Origin: Prolixibacteraceae bacterium
GTDB taxonomy: Bacteria; Bacteroidota; Bacteroidia; Bacteroidales; Prolixibacteraceae
Direction of reading: 5' to 3'
Assembly: GCA_028282705.1 (NCBI GenBank)
Contig: JANQHI010000056.1
Span: 1-64,000, forward strand
Length of the DNA stretch: 64,000 bases
Shown: positions 16,505 to 25,423 of the stretch, piece after piece
How positions within the stretch are numbered: the stretch's first letter is position 1
Layout of the letters: each line of letters starts with the position of its first letter
Translations under genes and position numbers: made by a program
The notes under the pieces: model-generated
What the model saw: only the letters and a program-made list of their open reading frames with translations
The model's database searches: none
Told to the model about the DNA's origin: nothing

Positions 16505-19237
16505 TTATTGATTAACAGGAACTGATAAATAAATTTTTGTGCCTTTTTCCAAAGCAGAGTCAATATACATTTTCCCCTCGAAATATTCAAGCCTTTCACG
16601 TATACTGAATAACCCAATCCCTGCTTTTTTGTTATATTTTGTGTCTACACCTGCAGTTTCAAATCCTTTCCCATCATCATTTACATTAATATTAAGGTAT
16701 CTCCCTTTGAAATTTATTTTGACAGAAACAGATTTAGCTTTCGCATGTTTAATAATGTTATTTAATAATTCACTTACTGAGCGGAACAACAATATCAATA
16801 AATCCTCACTTAATTCAGGAATTTCATCTTCCACTTCAAGGTTTGTTTCAAGCTGGTATTTACCATTTAGTTGTTCAAGCTTCCAGTTTATGGCTGCTGC
16901 CAGGCCAAGCTCAAATAATACTGGTGGGCTCAGTTCATAGGTTAAAGTCCTTGAATTTTGGATAGCATCAATGACATATTTTTCAGTTTCAACCACATCT
17001 TCAACTGTTTTTTCAGGAAGTTGTTCATTTTTCATTCCTGAAAGTTTTATCCTGGCCATTGCCAAACTTTGCCCCAAGTGGTCATGCAGGTCAACTGCAA
17101 TCCTTCTTCTTTCTTTTTCAACAGCAAGGTTCAGTTCTGATGTCATTGAACGTAAATTCTCCTGGTATACTTTTATGGCATTTTCAGCATCTTTCCTTTG
17201 TGTAATGTCTTTAGCAATCACAATAAACCCAAATGGTTTTCCTGAATTATCCCTGATTACTGAAGTACTTAGCTCCCCATGATAAGCAGACTGTTCTTTG
17301 GTTAGCAACATACATTCCTCATCCCTCACAGTACCATCAGCCACTACATTCTTAAATATGCTTTCTATTTTCTCCCTAAAATCAGGAGCAATTAATTCAT
17401 TGAATGGTTTTCCAACTAATTCCTTGTAGCCTTCAAAACCAAAAATTTCAGCAGCCCTTGTTGAAGCATATGTTATACCAGTATTTAGATCAATCCTTAA
17501 AACAGCATCAGGAGATGCCTCAACAATAGTCCTGAATTTTTCTTCACTTTCAACCAGTGCCTTCTCAGTATTAAGCCTTTCAAGTTCAGCCCCAGCCCTG
17601 CCTGAAAATACCTGAAGCACAGTTTTAATAAGCTCAAGGTCAACTAATGGTTTTTTATCCAGGACGACCAAAATCCCCAATAACATATTTGATGAGCTAA
17701 AAAGTGGTACCCCTGCATAGCTGTTTGCACCCATTTCTTTTAACAGGTGGTCTTCAGGGAATTGTTCCTGAACATTTTCAGTATATATACACAATTCACC
17801 TGCTACAACATTATTACATGGTGTGCCCTCCAAGTCATATTCAAAATTATCTTTTAATTCTCCTCCCTGGTTTACTACCAGGGTGAATATTTTCCCAGGT
17901 GCTTCTTCTGTAAATTTCCCCACAAAAGCAAATTCTGCATCCAGCACTTTTGCCAGTGAATTGACTAATGTCTGGAAAAATACATTACCAGTTACACTTT
18001 CAATCCCTCCAGTGATTTGGTTGGTTGCTTCTTCTAACTTCTTCCTTTGGGTAATATCTTTGGCCAACCCTGCCAACCTAATCAGTTTTCCAGTATTGTC
18101 TTTTATAGGATATGCATTTGCCTGTATCCAGCGTGTTGTACCATCATGCTTCTTAATCCTGAACTCAGGAAACCTTAGTTCATCAAAATCTTCAAGGTAA
18201 GAATCAATAACATCCCTTACCTGGCGTTTTTCTTCATCAAAAATTGGGTCAAACCATGAAGTCGGGTTATCAAGCAAGCTTTGGCATGATTTCCCCCAAA
18301 TCTCTTCATAAGCTGGGCTTATATAATATATATGTTCCATGTCAGGAGAAGCCAGCCAGAAAACCTGCCCTATGTTCTCGGCCAATTGCCTGAATTTCTC
18401 CTCACTTTCACGCAAGTTGGCTTCCGCATTTTTGCGCCCTGTGATGTCAACACCCTCTGCCTGGTATTCTATTAATTCCCCTTCATTATTATATATAGCC
18501 CTGTCAGTCCATTGCTGCCAGCTAACTGATCCATCAGGCAAAATTGTTTTGCGCTCGTCAATCCCCAATGGATTTTCTTTTGTCAGCCCTTCAACTTTCT
18601 TCCTGACTTCCGCAATATTTTCAGGAGCTACCAGTGTATATAAACTTAACCCAAGGAGGCTTTCACGCTTCCTACGCAACATCCTGCAAAAACTATCATT
18701 TACAAATGTGAGTATACCTTCAGGTTTGTAGCGGATAATTGCCTGAGTTTGGTCTTCAATAATTGATTTATACTTTTTCTCGCTTTCAAATAGCTTTTCA
18801 GTCCTCAATTCAACCAGTTTCTCCAGGTTATTCCTTTCATTACGCAATGTATCTTCAACTTCCTTGATGCGCAACATAACTTTTACCTGGGCCACTAATT
18901 CAGGTGCATCAACTGGTTTTGAAATAAATGCATCTGCCCCTGCATCTAACCCTTTTACCCTACTTTCAGACATTGACCCTAAAGCTGAAACCATAATGAT
19001 GGGGATATGCCTGGTTTCTTCCTTATTTTTTAAATGCTCACAAACCTCATATCCATCCATTTCAGGCATTAAAATATCTAGCAAAATAATATCAGGTTTA
19101 TTAGCGGCTGCCATTTCAATCCCTTTTTTCCCACTCAAAGCAGTAGACACCTGGCAATTGGGCAAGTAACTGTTTAACACACTTTCAATGGTGATTAAAT
19201 TATCAAGGACATCATCAATTGCAAGTATTCTTGGCAT
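16505..19237 (-). CDS. Hybrid sensor histidine kinase, REC-PAS-PAS-GAF-PAS-HisKA_3-HATPase
   Basis: 910 residues with no membrane segment, so cytoplasmic. Domain order: receiver 1-122 (phosphoacceptor Asp54 in ILLDILMPEMDG), coiled linker, PAS at about 150-270, PAS/PAC at about 275-395, GAF at about 405-560, PAS/PAC at about 570-695. HisKA_3 follows with the phospho-His at His718 in AVDLHDHLGQSLA. The HATPase domain covers about 810-908, with the N box in ELLNNIIKHAKA and the G1 box NDDGKGF. PAS C-terminal signatures 'GVDITGRK', 'AKDITQRK' (twice) confirm the repeats. The receiver at the N-terminus, rather than the C-terminus, suggests it receives a signal from another kinase. It forms an operon with the NarL-type regulator. 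Confidence 0.93.
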   Translation of the reverse strand: MPRILAIDDVLDNLITIESVLNSYLPNCQVSTALSGKKGIEMAAANKPDIILLDILMPEMDGYEVCEHLKNKEETRHIPIIMVSALGSMSESRVKGLDAGADAFISKPVDAPELVAQVKVMLRIKEVEDTLRNERNNLEKLVELRTEKLFESEKKYKSIIEDQTQAIIRYKPEGILTFVNDSFCRMLRRKRESLLGLSLYTLVAPENIAEVRKKVEGLTKENPLGIDERKTILPDGSVSWQQWTDRAIYNNEGELIEYQAEGVDITGRKNAEANLRESEEKFRQLAENIGQVFWLASPDMEHIYYISPAYEEIWGKSCQSLLDNPTSWFDPIFDEEKRQVRDVIDSYLEDFDELRFPEFRIKKHDGTTRWIQANAYPIKDNTGKLIRLAGLAKDITQRKKLEEATNQITGGIESVTGNVFFQTLVNSLAKVLDAEFAFVGKFTEEAPGKIFTLVVNQGGELKDNFEYDLEGTPCNNVVAGELCIYTENVQEQFPEDHLLKEMGANSYAGVPLFSSSNMLLGILVVLDKKPLVDLELIKTVLQVFSGRAGAELERLNTEKALVESEEKFRTIVEASPDAVLRIDLNTGITYASTRAAEIFGFEGYKELVGKPFNELIAPDFREKIESIFKNVVADGTVRDEECMLLTKEQSAYHGELSTSVIRDNSGKPFGFIVIAKDITQRKDAENAIKVYQENLRSMTSELNLAVEKERRRIAVDLHDHLGQSLAMARIKLSGMKNEQLPEKTVEDVVETEKYVIDAIQNSRTLTYELSPPVLFELGLAAAINWKLEQLNGKYQLETNLEVEDEIPELSEDLLILLFRSVSELLNNIIKHAKAKSVSVKINFKGRYLNINVNDDGKGFETAGVDTKYNKKAGIGLFSIRERLEYFEGKMYIDSALEKGTKIYLSVPVNQ

Positions 19238-19584
19238 GTTGGCAATTTATTTCGTTTTGAAAACCTTTTCCAATTACGCACTTTTGATTATAATTCCAGC
19301 TAAAGAATTACAGTTTCAAGAATAAAATTAATGAAATTATCCCATCATGAGGCTAAATCATAAATTAATAAATTCACATTCTGTTGTTAGCATTTATCAT
19401 AAAATTGATTTCCCAATAGAATTATGCAATAAAAGAACTCATCTATTAAATGCCTAAATACCCCTAAAACCCTTATATTTCAAGGGGTTCATATTATTCC
19501 CCCACCAAAATCAGGAAAATCCCTATTCATTTGGCACCTCCAATGCCCTACCTTTGAAATACCTAAAATGCAAAACATAAAAAG
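19238..19584. other. 347-nt divergent intergenic region between kinase and C10 protease
   Basis: No gene. It contains an imperfect hairpin AACCCTT/AAGGGGTT around 19466-19490 and the protease promoter candidate at 19530-19556. I see no clear -7 box for the kinase gene on the minus strand. Confidence 0.5.
19530..19556 (+). promoter_or_regulatory. Candidate promoter of the C10 protease gene
   Basis: TACCTTTG (19549-19556) is an exact TAnnTTTG -7 box. TTTG at 19530-19533 is a possible -33 box but the 15-nt spacer is shorter than usual. A start site near 19562 would give a leader of about 22 nt and supports ATG at 19585 as the start codon. Confidence 0.45.
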
Positions 19585-22167
19585 ATGGACGCGAATAGAG
19601 CAATATTGGACGCTGCTTATTCCCATTTTAAAAACTACATTGGAATTTTGTTTGTCTTAATTGGATTTTCGTTACAAGGACAAACAGTAGACAGGGAGAA
19701 GGCACTTGAAATAGCAAATAAGTTTGTTGTTTCAGAATTGAATGAAAGGCTCACTGAAAAATCAGCAACCAACCTAAAGCTGGTAAAATCAGAAAACTTT
19801 ACACTCCAATCAGGAAATGAATTAAAGAATGAATTAAAATCTACAAGGTCAATTCCTGCATATTATATTATTAATATGGGGAATGACAATGGTTTTGTCG
19901 TCATTGCAGCAGACAAAAGGGCAAACCCTATATTAGGTTATTCTACTAAAGGAAGTTTTAATACTAAAAGTGTCCCTGAACAACTTGATGGGCTTTTAAA
20001 CCATTATAAAGAGGAAATAATGAATGTTGTAAAAAATGACCCAGCATTCACCATTGCGCAAAATGAAAAATGGGAAAGCCTGAACATAGGTATCAACAAA
20101 AGTGCAACCTCTAACAATGGCACTTACCTGGTAACCTCTCAATGGAACCAGGATAAGTATTATAATGCCAGTTGCCCAGAAGATAGCAGGGTTAAAAGCA
20201 CCTACAATGGGCATGTCCCAGTAGGATGTGTTTCTGTATCATTAAGCCAGCTAATGCGTTATTGGGAATGGCCAAAAACAGGACAGGGAGAATATTGCTA
20301 TACTCCTTCTGGGTCAGGAAATTATGGTGAACAATGTGCCAACTTTGAAACAACATTTGATTATGCTAATATGCCTGATAAGCTTTCTTCATCAAGCCCA
20401 GCAAAACAAAAAGAGGTTGTTGCACAATTTTTATATGATGTTGCCATTGCAAGCAAAACTACCTTCAATTATAATGGGTCATCAGCATCCAGTTCTTCTG
20501 CCAAAAAAGCATTAATAAAATATTTCAAATATTCACCAAAGGCAAAATTGGTTTACAAAAACCAATATTCTGAAGAAGAATGGGTAGCCTTGCTGAAAGA
20601 ACATATTGACAATAACATCCCATTATATTATAGGGGAGATAATAATGGAGCTTTTGGGCATGCATTTATTTGTGATGGTTATGACAACCAAAACCGTTTC
20701 CATTTCAATTGGGGATGGGGTGGTTCATATGATGGCTTCTTTGCCCTTGATGCAGTTAAACCAGTGAGCACCTATAACCTGAACTTCCACCAAGGTGCAG
20801 TGATCAATATTTTTCCTGATAATGAAGACTACACAGTTGAAGGTCTGATGGTTGATAATAATAACCTTACCCCTGAAAGCATGGTTACTATAAGCTATAC
20901 ACAGGCTTATAAAGGTTTTGACTATGCAGAAACTACTCCAACGTTTACATACTTCCTGTCAGAAGATAACATACCAGATGTTGATGACATTGTTTTAGGA
21001 GAAGAAAATGTAACCATGTCAATCTCATCTAAATCTTTTGAAAAGAATGTAAGTTTTGAGATTCCTGTCAATACAGCCTATGGGCAATATTACATTATAG
21101 TGGTTGCTGACAGCAAAAATAAATATGAAGAGAACAATGAAAACAACAATATAGCTTACAAGAAGATATCTGTCTCAGAGCCAATTCAAAATGATTTCCT
21201 TGTTACTGATGCATCCCTCAATAAATTAGACATACAATCAGGTGCCCAAATTACTGTTACCTGCAAACAAGTTTATGAAGGCAATGCAGGGATGGAAGTT
21301 GGGTTAAAATCAGGTTACTATTTGTCAACTGATAAGGAACTTGATGATGACGATATTTTATTGGCTGAAGAACTTTCATCTCTTTCCTTATCAAAAAATT
21401 ATGAAGTTGAATCACAAGAGGTTAGGATTCCTTCTGAAACCCCAGCAGGTATTTATTATATTCTGTTTGTTTCTGACCATACCAATGAATATGTTGAAAC
21501 AAAAGAAGACAATAACTTAAGCTTCTATGAGGTTACAATTGAAGAGTGTGGTGACTTCCTGGAGCCAAATAACTCAAGTGACTTTGCTTACAATTGCGGA
21601 GATATTTTTACATTCATGCACGATAACCTTTGCATCCAGGCTGAAGATGAGGACTGGTTCTCTTTTAACATTAATTCTAATACCTATTTCCTCAAAGTAG
21701 ATAATGTTGATAAATCATTAACAGGGAATTATGGGTTAGATATAGTTGAAGAGGATGGGGTAATCTATATTGAAACATTCCAAACCAATGCCAATTCTGA
21801 CACAAGGATCACACTATATGACAATAAAATGAATATTATTGAAAGTGATGATGATAGTGGAGAAAACAAGTTCTCAAAAATAACCTTTAACCCAATGGTT
21901 GCAGGACCATTAGATTTATATGGTGATGGTGGGTTAAATATCTACCCAAACCCAACCAGGGGAAAACTATTTATTGATACCAACTTAAAAGAGATTTCTG
22001 AAGAAATTATCGTTACTATTCTTGACACCAGGGGGGCAGTTATAAATCAAAGTTCCTTTACCTATTATGATGATGTTGATTTATCCTCATACCCAAGGGG
22101 TGAATACATCATATCCCTTTCTTCTGATACAGGTTTAAGGCAAACAAAAAAAGTGATCAAGAATTAA
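19585..22167 (+). CDS. Secreted C10 (streptopain-like) cysteine protease with CARDB repeats and T9SS tail
   Basis: 860 residues. A signal peptide (hydrophobic core GILFVLIGFSLQGQ) is followed by a Spi-like inhibitory pro-region (about 35-160) containing SIPAYYIINMGNDNGFVVIA. The mature C10 protease has its nucleophile at Cys215 in HVPVGCVSVSLSQLM, the catalytic His359 in GAFGHAFICDGYD, and the conserved NWGWGG at 375-380. Two CARDB-type beta domains follow (about 415-535 and 540-655), each with an 'ENNENNN' or 'KEDNN' turn. A PPC-like region (about 657-760) and a T9SS type A sorting domain (YPNPTRGKLFID, ending in a Lys-rich strand) finish the protein. It should be exported by T9SS and act on extracellular proteins. 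The gene is monocistronic, with its own promoter and terminator. Confidence 0.92.
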   Translation: MDANRAILDAAYSHFKNYIGILFVLIGFSLQGQTVDREKALEIANKFVVSELNERLTEKSATNLKLVKSENFTLQSGNELKNELKSTRSIPAYYIINMGNDNGFVVIAADKRANPILGYSTKGSFNTKSVPEQLDGLLNHYKEEIMNVVKNDPAFTIAQNEKWESLNIGINKSATSNNGTYLVTSQWNQDKYYNASCPEDSRVKSTYNGHVPVGCVSVSLSQLMRYWEWPKTGQGEYCYTPSGSGNYGEQCANFETTFDYANMPDKLSSSSPAKQKEVVAQFLYDVAIASKTTFNYNGSSASSSSAKKALIKYFKYSPKAKLVYKNQYSEEEWVALLKEHIDNNIPLYYRGDNNGAFGHAFICDGYDNQNRFHFNWGWGGSYDGFFALDAVKPVSTYNLNFHQGAVINIFPDNEDYTVEGLMVDNNNLTPESMVTISYTQAYKGFDYAETTPTFTYFLSEDNIPDVDDIVLGEENVTMSISSKSFEKNVSFEIPVNTAYGQYYIIVVADSKNKYEENNENNNIAYKKISVSEPIQNDFLVTDASLNKLDIQSGAQITVTCKQVYEGNAGMEVGLKSGYYLSTDKELDDDDILLAEELSSLSLSKNYEVESQEVRIPSETPAGIYYILFVSDHTNEYVETKEDNNLSFYEVTIEECGDFLEPNNSSDFAYNCGDIFTFMHDNLCIQAEDEDWFSFNINSNTYFLKVDNVDKSLTGNYGLDIVEEDGVIYIETFQTNANSDTRITLYDNKMNIIESDDDSGENKFSKITFNPMVAGPLDLYGDGGLNIYPNPTRGKLFIDTNLKEISEEIIVTILDTRGAVINQSSFTYYDDVDLSSYPRGEYIISLSSDTGLRQTKKVIKN

Positions 22168-22240
22168 CCCAATATTTAACAAAAAATAAGTCCATATAGT
22201 TTTTTTTATGTTTTAGTTTAGTAACGAAAAGTTAGGTTAG

Positions 22241-22275
22241 AAAAGGTTGTAAAGCTTGTCTTTGCAACCTTTTTG
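22241..22275 (+). terminator. Intrinsic terminator after the C10 protease
   Basis: AAAAGGTTGTAAAG (22241-22254) pairs with CTTTGCAACCTTTT over 14 bp with one wobble, loop of about 5 nt, and ends in a T run. It lies 74 nt after the stop codon. Confidence 0.9.
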
Positions 22276-22315
22276 CATTTCCTAGAGTCCATTCCAGTAT
22301 TTTTTTAAACCCTCT

Positions 22316-22350
22316 ATAAAAACAAAAACCACCCAATACCTTGAGTGGCT
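22316..22350 (-). terminator. Intrinsic terminator after tRNA-Val
   Basis: On the minus strand CCACTC pairs with GGGTGG (one G-U pair) around an 8-nt loop, followed by TTTTTGTTTTTA. It begins about 5 nt after the tRNA 3' end. Confidence 0.7.
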
Positions 22351-22354
22351 TCTG

Positions 22355-22429
22355 TGGGAACTACTAGATTCGAACTAGTGACCCCTTGGGTGTAAACCAA
22401 GTGCTCTGAACCAACTGAGCTAAGCTCCC
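22355..22429 (-). tRNA. tRNA-Val (anticodon TAC)
   Basis: The 75-nt minus-strand sequence folds as a cloverleaf. Acceptor stem GGGAGCT pairs with AGTTCCC (one G-U), the D arm is AGCTCAGTTGGTTCAGAGC, and the anticodon arm CTTGG-TTTACAC-CCAAG gives the anticodon TAC. The T arm contains GTTCGAATC, with stem CTAGT/ACTAG. The 3' CCA is not encoded (CAG follows the discriminator A). Confidence 0.95.
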
Positions 22430-22527
22430 TTTTATATATGATTTGTTTCTGAACTTACCTCCCTTTCCAGAAAGGCGTTGCAAATATAAAACCATTTTTT
22501 AGTTCTGCAAAAAACTGGCAAAAAAAA

Positions 22528-23826
22528 CTATAAAATTTCAGCTACAATAAATGTACTCCCTCCAACAAAGATCATATCTTCTTTTTGTGCATTGCTCTTG
22601 GCTGCCTCAAATGCCTGACTGACACTCTCATATGAACGCCCTTTCAACCCAACTTCAAATGCTTTCTCCTTTAACTGAACAGTATCCAATGCCCTGGGAA
22701 TTGAAGCTTTTGCAAAATAGTAGATTGCATTCTTAGGCAATAACCTTAAAATATCATTAGGGTCTTTGTCTACCACTGTGCCAAATACAATATGCAGGTT
22801 TTTATGTGCTGTATTATTTATCTGCCTAACTACTGAACTAATTCCATCCATATTATGGGCTGTATCACAAACCACAAGGGGGTTATACCCTATTACCTGC
22901 CAACGCCCCAGCAAACCTGTTTCTTCTGTAACATTTGCCAACCCATCATAAATAGCTTTATCCTGAATGTCCCAACCTTCCTGCTTTAATAAAGCAACAG
23001 TTTTCAAAACAGCAGGGAGGTTATGGTGTTGGTAAGATCCCAGCAAATCCAATTTTAGGTTTGGGAGTATATAACCCAATTCTTTTGTAATTTTTAGTTC
23101 TTGCTTGCCATCCATACTTAGCAACGCATATTCCACCTTATATTCTTTCCCTGCAAAATAAATTGGAGCTTGCATCTCCTTTGCCTTTTCCCTGAATACT
23201 TTTTCAGTTTCCTGATGTTTCTCACCAATAACCACAGGTATCCCATGTTTTATGATCCCTGCTTTTTCTAAAGCAATTTCTCCAAGGGTATTACCCAAGA
23301 AATTGGTATGGTCAAGCCCAATATTGGTGATAATACTTATTTCAGGATTAATTATATTGGTTGAATCAAGCTTACCTCCCAATCCCACTTCCACAATTGA
23401 AATATCAACATGTTGTTGTGAAAAGTAATCAAAAGCCATAGCCACAGTCAACTCAAAAAAAGATGGTTCTAATTTCAGTTCTCTATTTTTCCTCCTAAAA
23501 TCTTCCACCCAATCCACCACATTTCTTTCTGGAATCATATCTCCATCCACACGGATCCTTTCCCTAAAATTTTTCAAATGAGGGGATGTATACAACCCTG
23601 TTTTATACCCACCCTTTTGCAAAATAGCAGCCAACATATGCGAAACAGAGCCTTTCCCATTAGTCCCTGCCACATGGATTGATTTAAATTTTTTGTGTGG
23701 ATACCCATAAACCTCATCCAATTTAAGGGTGTTCCCTAATGAGTTTTTATAAGCAGCAGGACCACTGCGCTGAAACATAGGCAGCTTGGTAAACAAATAA
23801 TCCAAGGTTTCATTGTATCCCATCAT
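22528..23826 (-). CDS. folC: Bifunctional folylpolyglutamate/dihydrofolate synthase
   Basis: About 432 residues. The Mur-ligase-type P-loop is VAGTNGKGSVSHML, followed by GLYTSPHLKNFRERI, the Mg-binding segment FFELTVAMAFDYF, IVEVGLGGKLDSTN and TNIGLDHTNFLG, all classic FolC elements. The C-terminal domain carries VCDTAHNMDGISSV. The enzyme makes dihydrofolate and adds glutamate to folates in the cytoplasm. Two adjacent ATGs (23826, 23823) precede GYNETLDYLFTKLPMFQR, the usual Bacteroidota FolC beginning. I prefer these to the ATG at 23850, which would add an untypical hydrophobic leader. Confidence 0.92.
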   Translation of the reverse strand: MMGYNETLDYLFTKLPMFQRSGPAAYKNSLGNTLKLDEVYGYPHKKFKSIHVAGTNGKGSVSHMLAAILQKGGYKTGLYTSPHLKNFRERIRVDGDMIPERNVVDWVEDFRRKNRELKLEPSFFELTVAMAFDYFSQQHVDISIVEVGLGGKLDSTNIINPEISIITNIGLDHTNFLGNTLGEIALEKAGIIKHGIPVVIGEKHQETEKVFREKAKEMQAPIYFAGKEYKVEYALLSMDGKQELKITKELGYILPNLKLDLLGSYQHHNLPAVLKTVALLKQEGWDIQDKAIYDGLANVTEETGLLGRWQVIGYNPLVVCDTAHNMDGISSVVRQINNTAHKNLHIVFGTVVDKDPNDILRLLPKNAIYYFAKASIPRALDTVQLKEKAFEVGLKGRSYESVSQAFEAAKSNAQKEDMIFVGGSTFIVAEIL

Positions 23827-23938
23827 AACAAAACTTATTAACCATTGCAAGTTTATTAAAATCCCTGAATCCCTCTCTTAAATATTTTGTTTTTTTCTAC
23901 ATTTAAACCAAACAGAAAAACCAATCAAAGTCCTTTTT

Positions 23939-25273
23939 ATGGCAAAAGCAAAAAAGAATACAAAAATTTTTGTACTGGATACAAACGTGATTTTACATGA
24001 CCATACATGTATATATCAGTTTGAAGATAATGATATTATCCTTCCTATTACAGTGTTGGAAGAGTTGGATAAATTCAAGAGGGGAAATGAGCTTATTAAT
24101 TTCCAGGCAAGGGAATTTGTCAGGAAACTGGATGAAATTGTTGGAGATGAGCTATTTAATGGTGGAAAATCATTGGGTGCTAAAAAAGGGAAACTTAAAA
24201 TTGAAACCTGCAAACCTCCAACAGATGAAATTCTGGGGTCTTTCTATGAGGATATCCCTGACCACAGGATATTGGCTATAGCTGATTATATTGCAAAAAC
24301 ATTCCCTGAAAGGAAAACCATCCTTGTCAGCAAGGACATTAACCTAAGGATGAAAGCCAAATCTGTTGGGATACAGTCTGAGGACTATAAAACTGATATT
24401 GTTACTGATGAAAATGTACTTGACAAATCAGTTACAACATTTGACACTTTCAATGACAACCTCATAGATAAGCTATATGAAACAGGGTCGTTTAACCCTA
24501 TTGAAGAAAACTGGGATTATCAGGCTGAAGCTAATGAGTGTTTTATTATGAAAGGCTCGAAATCAAGTGTTCTTTCAAAATATGATGCCACCACCAAAAG
24601 GGTTTTTAGGGTTGAAAAGAAAACTGCATATGGTATAAAACCCAGGAATGCAGAGCAGACTTTTAGCCTGAACATGCTTATGAACCCTGAAATTAAACTT
24701 ATTGCCTTAACAGGTAAAGCTGGTACAGGAAAAACCCTGCTTGCCCTGGCTGCTGCTATTGAGCAAAACAAAAGTTTTGAGCAAATTTTATTGGCAAGGC
24801 CCATTGTTGCACTGAGCAACAGGGACCTGGGATTCCTGCCAGGTGATGCTTCTGATAAGATCAGCCCTTACATGCAACCTCTTTTTGATAACTTATCTGT
24901 AATAAAACATATTTTTAATCCAAGAAGCACTGAATACCAAAGGATTGAAGAATTGCAAAAAGAGGAAAAACTGCTCATAACACCCCTGGCATATATCAGG
25001 GGAAGAAGCCTGTCAAACTCATTCTTTATTATTGATGAAGCCCAAAACCTGACTCCTCATGAAATAAAAACCATTATCACCAGGGCAGGTGAAGGGACAA
25101 AAATGATATTCACTGGAGATATGCAACAAATTGATTCACCTTACCTGGACATGAAATCAAATGGCCTTGCATACTTGATTGACAAAATGAAAAACCAGGA
25201 TTTATTTGCCCATATTAACCTGGTTAAAGGCGAACGTAGCTACCTGGCTGAGTTAGCCAGCAATTTATTGTAG
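23939..25273 (+). CDS. PIN domain-PhoH ATPase fusion (PhoH2-like)
   Basis: 444 residues. The N-terminal PIN nuclease domain (about 9-150) starts FVLDTNVILHD with the first catalytic Asp at residue 14, and continues with LEELDKFKRG and a later VSKDINLRMKA. The C-terminal PhoH domain (about 235-444) has Walker A LTGKAGTGKTLLAL near 257-270 and Walker B FFIIDEAQNLTPHE near 361. TGDMQQIDSPYLD provides the sensor region. Proteins of this type act as RNA helicase/ribonucleases in other bacteria. It is a solitary gene with no antitoxin-like partner upstream. Confidence 0.9.
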   Translation: MAKAKKNTKIFVLDTNVILHDHTCIYQFEDNDIILPITVLEELDKFKRGNELINFQAREFVRKLDEIVGDELFNGGKSLGAKKGKLKIETCKPPTDEILGSFYEDIPDHRILAIADYIAKTFPERKTILVSKDINLRMKAKSVGIQSEDYKTDIVTDENVLDKSVTTFDTFNDNLIDKLYETGSFNPIEENWDYQAEANECFIMKGSKSSVLSKYDATTKRVFRVEKKTAYGIKPRNAEQTFSLNMLMNPEIKLIALTGKAGTGKTLLALAAAIEQNKSFEQILLARPIVALSNRDLGFLPGDASDKISPYMQPLFDNLSVIKHIFNPRSTEYQRIEELQKEEKLLITPLAYIRGRSLSNSFFIIDEAQNLTPHEIKTIITRAGEGTKMIFTGDMQQIDSPYLDMKSNGLAYLIDKMKNQDLFAHINLVKGERSYLAELASNLL

Positions 25274-25392
25274 GAACTTTACCTTTATTGAAGCCAGGGT
25301 TTCATTTTGTGTGAAGCCCTGGCTAAATCTGGTTCAACCTATCCATATTATTTTAAGAGTAATTTGTCTTTAATTATTCAAAAGCTTTTTCC

Positions 25393-25400
25393 TACCTTTG
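25393..25400 (+). promoter_or_regulatory. -7 box of the mtaB gene
   Basis: TACCTTTG matches TAnnTTTG exactly; the nearest TTTG (25363-25366) is 26 nt away, longer than usual. A start near 25406 leaves about 18 nt before ATG 25424, and supports that ATG over the in-frame ATG/GTG-type starts further upstream. Confidence 0.45.
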
Positions 25401-25423
25401 CAAACCATTTGAAATCAGATGTA

